This document shows positions 44,565 through 53,801 of a stretch of 64,000 bases of DNA, in pieces. Source of the stretch: an uncultured Bacilli bacterium (GTDB lineage Bacteria; Bacillota_I; Bacilli_A; RF39; UBA660); contig CAJTZY010000007.1 in assembly GCA_910584085.1 (NCBI GenBank), positions 6,309-70,308 on the forward strand. Reading direction: 5' to 3'. The notes beneath the pieces were generated by a model, which saw only the letters and a program-made list of their open reading frames with translations, was not told the origin of the DNA and ran no database searches. How positions within the stretch are numbered: the stretch's first letter is position 1; each line of letters opens with the position of its first letter. Position numbers and translations under genes: made by a program.

Positions 44565-45758
44565 TTATATTATTTCTTCTAATATATTTGGATTATTTAA
44601 GACACTCACAAGCTTATCTATTTCTTCTTTTGTATTATAAAAATATAAACTTATTCTACAAGTGTTTTTAATACCTAATTCATCCTTTAATATTTTAGCA
44701 CAGTGGTTACCTGCCCTAACACATATATTATACTTATTTAAATATATGGCAAGATCTTGAGGAAAGATATCTTTTATATTAAATGTTATAATTGAACTTT
44801 CACCTTCCTCGTTATAAATAATAATATTTGGTACTTTTTTTAATTTATCTATAGCATATCTTCTTAAATTCTTTTCATATTGTTCTATTTTATTCATTCC
44901 TATTTTAGATAAATAATTAATTACACTGCCAAATCCTATAACATCGGCTATATTTGGTGTTCCCGCCTCAAGTAGATGTGGCATTTCATTATATTCACGG
45001 GTTCCATCGAATTCAAAAGAAGCATTCATCCCTCCACCAACTATAATAGGTTTTATAGAATCTAATAGATTTTCATTTACATATAAAATCCCAAGTCCTG
45101 TTGGTCCACACATTTTATGTGCTGAAAAGGCTAAAAAGTCCATATCCAACTCTGTAACATCTATTTTCATATGAGGAATAGATTGGGCACCATCAATAAC
45201 AACTAATATGTTATTTTTATGAGCATAATCTATTATCTCTTTTATTGGTCTAATATCTCCTACCACATTAGTAACATGAGCAATACTAATAACTTTAGTA
45301 TTCTCATTTATTGCATTTTTAACATTATCTAATGTTAATTTTAAGTTATCATCTAATTTAATATAATTTACTTTAATGCCTATCTCATCACTAAGCTCAA
45401 ACCATGGAAGTACATTTGAGGCATGCTCTGATTTTGTAATTAAAACTTCGTCACATGCATTTAAATGATTTTTAAAATATCCAAATATAATTTTATTTAA
45501 AGAATCAGTTGCATTATTTGTAAATACTATCTGATTAGAATTTTTAGCATTAATAAAATTTCTAACTAATTCCCTCGTATTTTCATACATAGAATCTACT
45601 TTAAGGCTTATATCATAGTCTCCTCTATGTGCATTCGCACTATAATTATTATAGTAATCACTTATAGAATCACTTAAAATATATGGTTTTAGTGTAGTTG
45701 CTCCATTATCTAAATAAACTATATCTTTATTTAACATATAAAAATCATCTCTATTCAT
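44565..45758 (-). CDS. sufS: SUF cysteine desulfurase
   Basis: A 397-residue PLP enzyme, group II: YLDNGATTLKP, NATDSLNKI, VIDGAQSIPHMKIDV, the PLP Lys in FSAHKMCGPTGLGILY, and the active Cys in VRAGNHCAKIL. It takes sulfur from cysteine for Fe-S assembly. It follows sufD by 3 bases on the minus strand. sufU, the usual sulfur acceptor next to sufS in Firmicutes, is not present here. Confidence 0.92.
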   Translation of the reverse strand: MNRDDFYMLNKDIVYLDNGATTLKPYILSDSISDYYNNYSANAHRGDYDISLKVDSMYENTRELVRNFINAKNSNQIVFTNNATDSLNKIIFGYFKNHLNACDEVLITKSEHASNVLPWFELSDEIGIKVNYIKLDDNLKLTLDNVKNAINENTKVISIAHVTNVVGDIRPIKEIIDYAHKNNILVVIDGAQSIPHMKIDVTELDMDFLAFSAHKMCGPTGLGILYVNENLLDSIKPIIVGGGMNASFEFDGTREYNEMPHLLEAGTPNIADVIGFGSVINYLSKIGMNKIEQYEKNLRRYAIDKLKKVPNIIIYNEEGESSIITFNIKDIFPQDLAIYLNKYNICVRAGNHCAKILKDELGIKNTCRISLYFYNTKEEIDKLVSVLNNPNILEEII

Positions 45759-45761
45759 AAA

Positions 45762-46562
45762 TCACCTCCAATACTTTTCAATATTTTTTGTTATTTCTTT
45801 TAACATTTTTTTATCATTAATATCACTTGTTAAAAAACCACTAATTAATAATTTTAAAGCAGAATTATAATCAATTCCCCTACTTTGAATATAAAACATT
45901 TCTTCATCACTAAATTTACCAATAAGTGCAGAGTGTGAAGCTGCTACATCACTTGTATCTATATATAGATTTGGCATTATTTCACATTTATTATTTGTTA
46001 AATTTATTATTCTATTATTTTGATTAACTATGCAGCCAGTAATATCTTTTGGAACAAATGAAGATACTTGATAAATTATTAAACCATCCTTATTACAAAC
46101 TCCATTATTTTTAATATTACTAATAGTATTTTTTGCCTTGTGAAAAATATGATAATCATAGGTTTCTTTGTTACAACTTATAGTTTTAAAATTATAATCA
46201 ATATTTGCATTTTCTCCATCTAATTTAACTATTATCATCTCTTTAATACTATTAATTTTTTGAAATTTAAATACATTACAATAACTATTTTTTTCTAAAT
46301 TATATTTATACTGTATTTTTCCTATATTACCATTAGTTAATATATTTAAATTTAATTTTACATTTTCTTCTAAACTAATATTAAAGTTTAATTTAGTGTC
46401 ATCTTTTATTTTAATTTCTATTTCTAACTCTGAATCTTTTTTAATATTTAACTTTATCTCATTTATAGCAAACAAGCATTCCTTTTGATAATATTCTACA
46501 TTTATATTTTCATTTACATTTATTTTTTCTAAATTATCATTAACTATTATTATTTTATTCAT
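45762..46562 (-). CDS. sufD: SufD-like Fe-S assembly protein, short
   Basis: A 266-residue SufB/SufD family protein. The C-terminal core has IDTSDVAASHSALIGKF and FYIQSRGIDYNSALKLLI. The S-H-S-A motif follows the SufD type (SHGA) more than the SufB type (EHEA). Typical SufD has about 430 residues, so the N-terminal helical region is missing. It overlaps sufC by 8 bases. SufB, its normal partner, is not in the window. Role as scaffold with SufC is inferred. Confidence 0.8.
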   Translation of the reverse strand: MNKIIIVNDNLEKINVNENINVEYYQKECLFAINEIKLNIKKDSELEIEIKIKDDTKLNFNISLEENVKLNLNILTNGNIGKIQYKYNLEKNSYCNVFKFQKINSIKEMIIVKLDGENANIDYNFKTISCNKETYDYHIFHKAKNTISNIKNNGVCNKDGLIIYQVSSFVPKDITGCIVNQNNRIINLTNNKCEIMPNLYIDTSDVAASHSALIGKFSDEEMFYIQSRGIDYNSALKLLISGFLTSDINDKKMLKEITKNIEKYWR

Positions 46563-47346
46563 GACTTATTTTTTCCTTTATGGCACATATACTAGTAGAA
46601 TTATCTTTTTCTTTTTTTATTTGTTCAAAGCCATGCTCTTCTATTTCTTTTACTAAACTAAAATCTCCTGTTTTAACTATTTTACCTTCACTTATTATAT
46701 GCACGTGAGTAGGTTTCACATAATCAAGAAGCCTTTCATAATGTGTAATTAAAAGAATTCCTGGATTATACTCTTTATAATAATCCATGATAGATTCTCC
46801 AACTATTTTTAAACTATCTACATCAAGTCCAGAATCTATTTCATCAAGCATAACTAAACTAGGTTTTAACATATACATTTGAAGTATTTCATTTTTCTTT
46901 CTTTCTCCACCACTAAAACCTTGATTAATTCCTCTATGTATCATATCATTTTTCATTTTCAATTTTTCTATATTTTTATCTAACTCTTTTATAAAATCAA
47001 ATAATTTAAAGTTTTCTTTTTCTCTTACACTTACCGCACTTCTTAAGAAATCTGCATTACTAACACCTTCAATTTCTATTGGTAATTGCATTCCTAAAAA
47101 TATACCAAGTCTACTTCTTTCATCAACACTAAGATCATTTAATAATACATCATTATAGTAAATTTTACCACTTTCAATTTTATAATTTGGATCCCCCATA
47201 ATAACTTTAGTAAGTGTACTTTTACCTATTCCATTAGGTCCCATTAATGCATGTATTTCACCACTATTTATTATTAAATCAAAATCCTTTAATATTATTT
47301 TATTTTCAACCGATACTGTTAGTTTTTTAAGTTTCATTGTATTCAT
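46555..47346 (-). CDS. sufC: SUF system ATPase
   Basis: A 263-residue ABC-type ATPase: Walker A GPNGIGKST, Q-loop LGMQLPIEIEGV, signature GFSGGERKKNEILQM, Walker B LVMLDEIDSGLDV and ITHYERLL. The GFSGGE(R/K)KKNEI segment is typical of SufC. It drives the SufB/D scaffold. AGGGTGATAATCT precedes the ATG. First gene of sufC-sufD-sufS. Confidence 0.95.
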   Translation of the reverse strand: MNTMKLKKLTVSVENKIILKDFDLIINSGEIHALMGPNGIGKSTLTKVIMGDPNYKIESGKIYYNDVLLNDLSVDERSRLGIFLGMQLPIEIEGVSNADFLRSAVSVREKENFKLFDFIKELDKNIEKLKMKNDMIHRGINQGFSGGERKKNEILQMYMLKPSLVMLDEIDSGLDVDSLKIVGESIMDYYKEYNPGILLITHYERLLDYVKPTHVHIISEGKIVKTGDFSLVKEIEEHGFEQIKKEKDNSTSICAIKEKISHE

Positions 47347-47442
47347 AGATTATCACCCTCTAACATTATACTAAATAATGTTTAAAAAATAAAGAATTTA
47401 CTTATTCTTTGTTTAAAAATTATAAAAAATATCATAATATCA

Positions 47443-47487
47443 TGAATATTCGCAGTATTCACCAAAAGAGTTTTAACTCTTTTTTTA
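47443..47487 (+). other. Inverted repeat plus terminator-like hairpin in the sufC-hit divergent region
   Basis: TGAATA-TTCGCAG-TATTCA (47443-47461) is directly followed by AAAAGAG / CTCTTTT with a T tract (47464-47487) on the plus strand. No plus-strand gene precedes it; it could be an operator plus small-RNA terminator, or a leader attenuator. Confidence 0.45.
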
Positions 47488-47526
47488 ATAATATTAAACG
47501 CTAAAAAATGTATATTTATTTATATA

Positions 47527-47555
47527 ATGACAAATTTAAATATATCTGATAAAAT
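47527..47555 (+). promoter_or_regulatory. SigA-type promoter of the HIT gene
   Basis: ATGACA, 17-base spacer, TAAAAT; AGGAGAT and the ATG at 47574 follow. It lies downstream of the hairpin pair. Confidence 0.6.
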
Positions 47556-47573
47556 TATATAGGAGATGATTAT

Positions 47574-47969
47574 ATGGATTGCATATTTTGCAAAATGGTA
47601 AATGGTGAAATTCCTTGTTATAAATTCTATGAAGATGATACAGTACTTGCTTTTTTGGATATTAATCCAGATTCTGATGGGCATACACTAATAATACCAA
47701 AAAAACATTTTACAGATTTAGACGATATCGATATAGAAACACTTAAATGCATTAATAAGGCATCTAAAAAGATTAAAAAATTATTAGAAAAAAAATTAGG
47801 ATGTATTGGTATATCATTACTTCAAAATAATGGATGTGCACAGGAAGTTAAGCATTATCACATGCATTTAAAGCCTTATTATAAAGGCAAAAAATCAATT
47901 GAAATGATTAAACATTCTGAATTTATTAAGGATCCAAAAGAAATTTACGAAATATTAAAAGAGAACTAA
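47574..47969 (+). CDS. HIT-family nucleotide hydrolase
   Basis: A 131-residue protein of the HINT branch: DCIFCKMVNGEIPCYKFYED, LDINPDSDGHTLIIPKKHF and the histidine triad KHYHMHLKP. HIT proteins hydrolyse nucleoside phosphoramidates and similar substrates. Cys3/Cys6 may bind zinc with a His. Length is normal. It is monocistronic with its own promoter and terminator. Confidence 0.92.
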   Translation: MDCIFCKMVNGEIPCYKFYEDDTVLAFLDINPDSDGHTLIIPKKHFTDLDDIDIETLKCINKASKKIKKLLEKKLGCIGISLLQNNGCAQEVKHYHMHLKPYYKGKKSIEMIKHSEFIKDPKEIYEILKEN

Positions 47970-47989
47970 AAAATTCTCTTTATTTTTTT
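47958..47989. terminator. Bidirectional terminator
   Basis: AAAGAGAA / TTCTCTTT stem, loop 8, then T residues; between convergent genes. Confidence 0.8.
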
Positions 47990-49011
47990 AACTGTTTTTG
48001 ATAATTACTATCCGTTTTTTCATCTAATATATATGAATAATCAGTACCAAGTATTTCTTTCATTTCCCTTTTTGCTTCTTCTATTATTGATTCTAATGTA
48101 TTTTCCCTTATCTCAGTTTTTATTTCATTATTAGTTTTATAGTTAATTATATCTGGCATTATTTCTTTTAATAAATATTTATCCATAAACCTTTTTATAT
48201 TCATTTCATCAAAATTATCTCCAGTATAGTTACTTCTTTTGTTAAATTGAATTCCTGATATTATTATATTTTTAGTAATTGCTATATTACTCTTTTCATC
48301 TACTAACCATTTTATAGGGCTAACACTAATCCAAACAAAATCCCCATCTTTATATTTTTCTCCATTTGAAAAAGTAAATTTTCTCCCATCATAATATGAA
48401 TTAACTTTAACTCTAACATATTTTTTACCATTATACTCATATTCTATATGTTCTTGTGGTTCGAAATCTTTTAAATATTCATAATAATGTCTGGAATCTA
48501 TTGTATAAACTTTTCCTGTTTTATTTAAATTATTATTTGAGTATAAGTCTTCCAATTCTTCACATAATTTTTTTGAACATACCCACTGCGGATACTCACC
48601 AAATTCTACTTCAAGAATACCATTTATGCTTTTCACTTTGTTTGAGGAAATTTTAGAAATTGATGAGAACGGTAAATTTGGACGACAACCACTACAACGT
48701 CTATTAATGTAATTCCATTCATTGAAGCCAGCAGCGCCAACTGTGCGGATATTGTTGCTTTCGTCGCATGATTTAGTCCACCAAGATCCTGTTCTATCAC
48801 TTAAATTAATACCTTCAAATGCAAGATAATTTGATACAATTCCACCTAATGCTGCTGAAAAATCAGTTGTTGCTGCCTTTGTTCCGTATCTTACAAATAT
48901 TTCTAAAGATTCTACTTGTTCTATTGTTAAAAGGTCCAATTCAATTAAATCATATTGTTTTAATTTTTCTAATCTTTTTTCTTCTTTTTTAAATATATTT
49001 TCATAATTCAT
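47980..49011 (-). CDS. DUF6273-like protein with shared N- and C-terminal tags
   Basis: A 343-residue protein. The N-terminus MNYENIFKKEEKRLEKLK is shared with the upstream neighbour. The core (about 85-265) has SDRTGSWWTKSCDESNN, EFGEYPQWVC and WISVSPIKWLVDE, the pattern of DUF6273-type domains (from memory). The C-terminus TLESIIEEAKREMKEIL again resembles the neighbour. No signal peptide. AGGCGATAAA precedes the ATG. Eight bases separate it from the ankyrin gene. Function unknown. Confidence 0.75.
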   Translation of the reverse strand: MNYENIFKKEEKRLEKLKQYDLIELDLLTIEQVESLEIFVRYGTKAATTDFSAALGGIVSNYLAFEGINLSDRTGSWWTKSCDESNNIRTVGAAGFNEWNYINRRCSGCRPNLPFSSISKISSNKVKSINGILEVEFGEYPQWVCSKKLCEELEDLYSNNNLNKTGKVYTIDSRHYYEYLKDFEPQEHIEYEYNGKKYVRVKVNSYYDGRKFTFSNGEKYKDGDFVWISVSPIKWLVDEKSNIAITKNIIISGIQFNKRSNYTGDNFDEMNIKRFMDKYLLKEIMPDIINYKTNNEIKTEIRENTLESIIEEAKREMKEILGTDYSYILDEKTDSNYQKQLKK

Positions 49012-49019
49012 TTTATCGC

Positions 49020-49646
49020 CTACTTTTTTACCTTTTGAAAAGGAGTATCTTTTAATATCTTATTCATTTTTTCTTCTGCTTCTTTGAGTGCTGATGAAAG
49101 TGTCATTTCTATTTCATTTTCTGATTTTTTAAAAGATTGAATATTTAAATATTTTTCTAATATTTCTAAACACTTTTTGTTACTTTTTGCTACTTCAATT
49201 AGTGTTAATCCCTTGTGAGTTTTTATATTCAAATTTGCTCCTAATAATATTAATATTTCTAAATTGATTTCACGATTACACTGTACACATTCTATTATAT
49301 CTTTTTCACTAAATTTATAATCTGCTCTAAGTAATAATTTAAAGTTTGATAATTTTTTATATCTTGTACAATAACTTAGAATGGATAGATTCTCGCTTGT
49401 AACATATGAATAATTTACATCCGCTCCACTCAATATCAAATTTTCAACTTCTGAATAGGTATAACTACTACTTATTTTTTGCATTAACATTTCAGAAAGC
49501 CAATTACGCTTATTATCATGGACTTTTTTTATTTTACTTTTAAATTCTTTTATGCTTTCATCATCTAAGCCATATTCTTTTAGCTTTTCCTGCCTTTCAT
49601 GTTCTAATCTTTCTTCACTCTTTTTAAATATATTTTCATAATTCAT
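49020..49646 (-). CDS. Ankyrin-repeat protein with shared N- and C-terminal tags
   Basis: A 208-residue protein with about four ankyrin repeats (about 65-160: VENLILSGADVNYSYV, LEILILLGANLNIKTH, KGLTLIEVAKSNKKC). N-terminus MNYENIFKKSEERLEHER and C-terminus TLSSALKEAEEKMNKIL match the tags in the downstream protein. The tags are charged helices, perhaps a docking or oligomerisation signal. No export signal. TTGATAGT precedes the ATG, a weak ribosome site. Co-transcribed with the next gene. Confidence 0.8.
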   Translation of the reverse strand: MNYENIFKKSEERLEHERQEKLKEYGLDDESIKEFKSKIKKVHDNKRNWLSEMLMQKISSSYTYSEVENLILSGADVNYSYVTSENLSILSYCTRYKKLSNFKLLLRADYKFSEKDIIECVQCNREINLEILILLGANLNIKTHKGLTLIEVAKSNKKCLEILEKYLNIQSFKKSENEIEMTLSSALKEAEEKMNKILKDTPFQKVKK

Positions 49647-49686
49647 ACTATCAACTCACTATTCAAATATACTAACATATTGAATA

Positions 49687-49714
49687 TAAAAAAGCAACTA
49701 TTTAATAGCTGCTT
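49687..49714 (-). terminator. Terminator of pnp
   Basis: AGCAACTAT / ATAGCTGCT stem with one G-U pair, then TTTTT on the minus strand. Confidence 0.75.
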
Positions 49715-51827
49715 TTCTTGAAAAATTAAGTCTTCCTCTCTTATCATAGCCTAAGCATTTAACAATAATTTCATCGCCTTCTTTAACTATATCAGTTACT
49801 TTTTCAACTCGGTTAGTATCAAGTTCAGAAATGTGTACCATTCCCTCACAACCTGTCCAAACTTCTACAAAGCAACCAGAATCAATTATTTTAACTACTT
49901 TAGCATTATAAATTTTACCTTCTTCTGGAGTTCTTACTATATCTTTTATCATATTTGCTGTTTTTTCTATTATATCTTTATCTGTGTGATAAATAACTAC
50001 TCTACCATCATCTTCTAAATCTACCTTAACAGCATTTGCATCATTAACGGCTGTAACATTACTTGCTTCAAGTATAATCTTAGTAATAGTTTCTCCACCT
50101 TTACCAATAACTTCTTTAATTTTTAATGGGTCTATCATAAATACGCAAGTCTTTGGAGCATATTTACTAACTTCCTTTCTAGGTTCAGGTATTTGTGTTT
50201 CTATTTTATCAAGAATTTCCATACGTGCTAATTTAGCTTGTGCAAGAGCTTCTTTAAGAATATTTTTTGTTATTCCTTTTATTTTAATGTCCATTTGAAG
50301 AGCACATATACCGTTTCTTGTTCCTGCTACTTTAAAGTCCATATCCCCTAAATGGTCTTCCATGCCTTGGATATCTGTTAAAATTGTATAATCATCACCA
50401 TAGGTAATAAGTCCCATAGCAATTCCTGCAACTGGAGCTTTAATTGGAACTCCTGCCGCCATTAAACTCATACAACCAGCACATATACTTGCTTGTGAAG
50501 ATGATCCATTAGATTCAAGTATTTCTGATACTACACGTATTGTATATGGGAATTCCTCTTCACTTGGAATTACTTGAAGAAGAGCTCGCTCTCCTAGTGC
50601 GCCATGTCCAATTTCACGTCTACCAGGTGCACCATATCTTCCAGTTTCTCCAACAGAAAATTGTGGAAAGTTATAGTGTAACATAAATCTTTTTTCTGTT
50701 TCTAAGTCAAGACCATCTAATATTTGATGTTCTCCTAAAGCACCCAGTGTAGTTACACTTAAGCTTTGAGTCTCACCACGTGTAAATAAAGCACTACCAT
50801 GTGTACGAGGTAATAAATCTATATCTGTAGATATTGGTCTAATTTCAGTCATACTACGTCCATCAGCACGCATGCCCTCTTTAACTACTATAGATCTAAA
50901 TAATTCATATTCTATCTCACCAAATACAAGTTTAACTTTAGTAAGTAATTTAATAAGTTCTTCACTATCTAAGTTACTATTTTCTTCCTCGTATTTAGCA
51001 ACAACTTCTTCTTTAAGTGAATCAATTGCATTATATTTAGTTAATTTATCTTTAATTCTTAATGCTTCATCTAGTCTTTTACTACAATAGTCACTTATTT
51101 CTTTCTTTAATTTATCAGATATTTCAAGAACTTCATATTCCATTTTTTGAACGCCCATTTCATCAATGATTTCTTGTTCAAATTTGCAAAGTTCTTTAAT
51201 TGCCTCATGACCAAACATAAGGGCTTCTAACATATCATCTTCTGATACTTCCTTTGAACCTGCTTCAACCATATTTATTGCATCCATTGTTCCAGCAACA
51301 GTTAAATCTATATCAGATATTTCAGATTCTTCTACTGTTGGATTAATTATAAATTCTCCATTGATTCTTCCAACTTTAACGCCTGCTATTGGACCATCGA
51401 ATGGTATTTTAGATATACTCGTACATAGTGATGAACCAAACATTGCTGTAAGTTCCGGTGAATTATCAGGATCTACTGATAATACTGTATTAACTATTTG
51501 CACCTCATTCCTAAAGTTTTCTGGAAACATTGGTCTCATAGGTCTATCAATCATACGTGCAGCAAGTGTTGCAGAATCTGTTGGTCTACCTTCTCTTTTG
51601 ATAAATCCTCCTGGTATCTTACCTACAGAATATAATTTTTCTTGATATAATACCATAAGCGGGAAAAAATCACTTAATACATTAGCATTCTTACTAACTA
51701 CAACAGTAGATAGTATCACAGTATCTCCATATCTAACAAGGCAAGCACCATTTGCCTGTTTAGCAAGTTCTCCAATTTCTACAATAAGTTTTCTTCCCCT
51801 GAAATCTAATTCAAATATTTTTTTCAT
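49698..51827 (-). CDS. pnp: Polynucleotide phosphorylase
   Basis: A 709-residue protein: two RNase PH-like domains (first starting KKIFELDFRGRKLIVEIGEL, with IDRPMRPMFP; second with MRADGRSMTEIRPIS and FPYTIRVVSEILESNGSSS), a KH domain (IDPLKIKEVIGKGGETITKI) and a C-terminal S1 domain (CFVEVWTGCEGMVHISEL). It degrades RNA 3'-5' phosphorolytically. GGAGGTAATA precedes the ATG at 51827. Near rpsO, as in many bacteria. Confidence 0.96.
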   Translation of the reverse strand: MKKIFELDFRGRKLIVEIGELAKQANGACLVRYGDTVILSTVVVSKNANVLSDFFPLMVLYQEKLYSVGKIPGGFIKREGRPTDSATLAARMIDRPMRPMFPENFRNEVQIVNTVLSVDPDNSPELTAMFGSSLCTSISKIPFDGPIAGVKVGRINGEFIINPTVEESEISDIDLTVAGTMDAINMVEAGSKEVSEDDMLEALMFGHEAIKELCKFEQEIIDEMGVQKMEYEVLEISDKLKKEISDYCSKRLDEALRIKDKLTKYNAIDSLKEEVVAKYEEENSNLDSEELIKLLTKVKLVFGEIEYELFRSIVVKEGMRADGRSMTEIRPISTDIDLLPRTHGSALFTRGETQSLSVTTLGALGEHQILDGLDLETEKRFMLHYNFPQFSVGETGRYGAPGRREIGHGALGERALLQVIPSEEEFPYTIRVVSEILESNGSSSQASICAGCMSLMAAGVPIKAPVAGIAMGLITYGDDYTILTDIQGMEDHLGDMDFKVAGTRNGICALQMDIKIKGITKNILKEALAQAKLARMEILDKIETQIPEPRKEVSKYAPKTCVFMIDPLKIKEVIGKGGETITKIILEASNVTAVNDANAVKVDLEDDGRVVIYHTDKDIIEKTANMIKDIVRTPEEGKIYNAKVVKIIDSGCFVEVWTGCEGMVHISELDTNRVEKVTDIVKEGDEIIVKCLGYDKRGRLNFSRKAAIK

Positions 51828-51843
51828 TATTACCTCCAAAATT

Positions 51844-52191
51844 CTATTTAAATATTTTTAATATTTTTCTTCTTGACATATTTTCTTTTACTTTTATATC
51901 TTTATTTTTTGTAGAGTTTAATTCATTTATTAATTCATTAATTGGTATTTTTTTAGCATTAGGATTAATTATTATATCTCCATCACGTAAAAAATTAGGA
52001 TTTTCTTTATATGTTACACCTGTATTTAAATCTATATAATTATACTTATCACTATAGGAAGCAACCCTTTTTTTATATACCAAAGCTTTCCTTAAAAAAT
52101 CATAATCTGCATCTGTTGTACCTGTACTACAATTAACATCTATATTTTTTATAGTAATTAAATCTACTAAATAAACACTATCAGTTTTCAT
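51844..52191 (-). CDS. Hypothetical protein between rpsO and pnp
   Basis: A 115-residue protein, unrecognised. MKTDSVYLVDLITIKNI leads into YIDLNTGVTYKENPNFL and a basic end NMSRRKILKIFK. No signal or helix. The ribosome site GAGGGAG belongs to the ATG at 52191; the longer frame start contains it. Expressed between rpsO and pnp on the same strand. Such insertion between the two genes is unusual. Confidence 0.65.
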   Translation of the reverse strand: MKTDSVYLVDLITIKNIDVNCSTGTTDADYDFLRKALVYKKRVASYSDKYNYIDLNTGVTYKENPNFLRDGDIIINPNAKKIPINELINELNSTKNKDIKVKENMSRRKILKIFK

Positions 52192-52210
52192 ACCTAACTC
52201 CCTCAAATTA

Positions 52211-52233
52211 AAGACACTCAAAAAAGAGTGTCT
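52211..52233 (-). terminator. Hairpin after rpsO
   Basis: AGACACTC / GAGTGTCT perfect 8-base stem, T-rich loop, followed by TTTAATTT on the minus strand. It may be a weak terminator or an RNA-processing site controlling downstream expression. Confidence 0.6.
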
Positions 52234-52249
52234 ACGATTTATAAAATTA

Positions 52250-52519
52250 TTATTTTCTTAAGCCTAAGTCTTTAACTATTTTACGATATCTAGTAACATC
52301 ATTTTTAATTAAATAATTAAGTAAGCTTTTTCTTTGACCAACTTTATGAAGTAATCCACGTTTTGAATGATTATCTTGTTTATGAGTTTTAAAATGTTCA
52401 GTCAAAGCATTTATTTCATCAGTTAAAATTGCTATTTGTACTTCAATTGATCCTGTATCTTTTTCATCTTTTCCAAATTTTTTAACTAATTCTGCTTTTC
52501 TCATTTTTGTTATAGCCAT
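52250..52519 (-). CDS. rpsO: Ribosomal protein S15
   Basis: An 89-residue protein, exact family length. MAITKMRKAELVKKFGKDEK, DTGSIEVQIAILTDEI, HSKRGLLHKVGQRKSLLNYL. Binds 16S rRNA early in 30S assembly. AAGGAG precedes the ATG at 52519; the frame's upstream extension of 23 codons has no ribosome site. A hairpin and a small gene separate it from pnp. Confidence 0.97.
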   Translation of the reverse strand: MAITKMRKAELVKKFGKDEKDTGSIEVQIAILTDEINALTEHFKTHKQDNHSKRGLLHKVGQRKSLLNYLIKNDVTRYRKIVKDLGLRK

Positions 52520-52637
52520 AATTTTTTCTCCTTTCTTAATATTTATACGCTCACTTCCTAGTAGAAAATTGGAGTTTTTCTCAACCAAGAAACAAGTACA
52601 ATAATAATATACACTATTTTCATTAAATATGCAAGTA

Positions 52638-53801
52638 CTATCGTATTTTTATTTTTTCGTTTTTATATTCTATATGTATTCTTTGTATAATTCCTAGTGT
52701 AGCAATTAAAGATAATGTGAAACTACCACCATATGAAAGAAATGGAAGTGGTACTCCTGTAAGTGGTATAACTCCAAATAATCCACCAAGATTTACTAGA
52801 ATATGTAAAAATATATAGGTAGCTGTTCCTAAACATATATATTTATTTCTCATTCTTTTAGTTTTCATAGCAAGTTTTAATATTCTATATAAAATTACTA
52901 TATATCCTAAAAATATTAATGAACATTTCCATACACCGTATTCCTCTGCTATTATTGCAAAAACCATATCAGTATGTGGTTCCGGAATATATGAATATTT
53001 TTGAGTACTTTTACCTATTCCTGCCCCGTTAATTCCACCATTATTTATTGCTATAAATGCATTACAAATTTGATAACCATTTCCCTCATATTTCGAACAA
53101 GGATTAAAAAAATCAAATCTCGATTGCTGGGCTTTTGATAATACATGTCCTGATAAATTCATCATAATTACAAGTCCTACTACTCCTATTACAGAAAGTA
53201 TCCCAAGAGATTTTAACTTTTCTTTTTTAGAAATTGGGCTTGCTATAAACATGACCAAAAATATTCCAAATAAAATAATTGCTGTTCCTAAATCTTTTTG
53301 TAAAAAAACAAGTATTGGAAAGATTAAACAAAATCCAAGTATCTTCCAAATAACAATATCATGGCGTTCTTTCATATTAGTTAAAGTCTTATAATACATC
53401 TCAAAGAAAAGTGCTGTTGTAATAATTAGAACAGGTTTAGCAAACTCACTTGGTTGAACTTTTATAAATTTTAAATTTATCCAGTTATTCGCTCCTCTTG
53501 TAGTTACTCCTCTTAAAATTAAAAACAAATTAAAACCTAGAACTAATATATATATAATCGGCATAAGTCCTCTATAAGATTTCGTTGGTATCTTAATTAT
53601 TATTATGAACGCTATAAGACTGCCTATAAGTATTACTAGGTGCTTATAGAAGTAATAAAAAATATCTGCACCTATATTTACGACAGCTTCACGGCTAGAT
53701 GCTGTAACTATATTCAAAGTTCCGAATATAATTAAAATAAGTGTTGTAAAAAATAATGTCTTATCCATATCTAAAAAAGTTTTTTTAATATTTTTTAACA
53801 C
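52638..53801 (-). CDS. ftsW: FtsW-type SEDS peptidoglycan polymerase
   Basis: A 387-residue membrane protein with about ten helices. TRGANNWINLKFIKVQPSE, GIGKSTQKYSYIPEPHTDMV and FIFAIIAEEYG-type motifs are SEDS family hallmarks, with PLTGVPLPFLSYGGSF near the C-terminus. FtsW, RodA and SpoVE are hard to distinguish; the length and motifs fit FtsW. The start is GTG at 53801 with GGTGAT upstream. Single-gene unit. Confidence 0.88.
   Translation of the reverse strand: MLKNIKKTFLDMDKTLFFTTLILIIFGTLNIVTASSREAVVNIGADIFYYFYKHLVILIGSLIAFIIIIKIPTKSYRGLMPIIYILVLGFNLFLILRGVTTRGANNWINLKFIKVQPSEFAKPVLIITTALFFEMYYKTLTNMKERHDIVIWKILGFCLIFPILVFLQKDLGTAIILFGIFLVMFIASPISKKEKLKSLGILSVIGVVGLVIMMNLSGHVLSKAQQSRFDFFNPCSKYEGNGYQICNAFIAINNGGINGAGIGKSTQKYSYIPEPHTDMVFAIIAEEYGVWKCSLIFLGYIVILYRILKLAMKTKRMRNKYICLGTATYIFLHILVNLGGLFGVIPLTGVPLPFLSYGGSFTLSLIATLGIIQRIHIEYKNEKIKIR

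Noticed and set aside
25509..47460. 15-base match ATTCGCAGTATTCAC between the sigG 5' end and the sufC-hit region
   Set aside because: One copy is coding sequence of the conserved SigG N-terminus; a chance match in low-complexity AT-rich DNA is the simpler reading.
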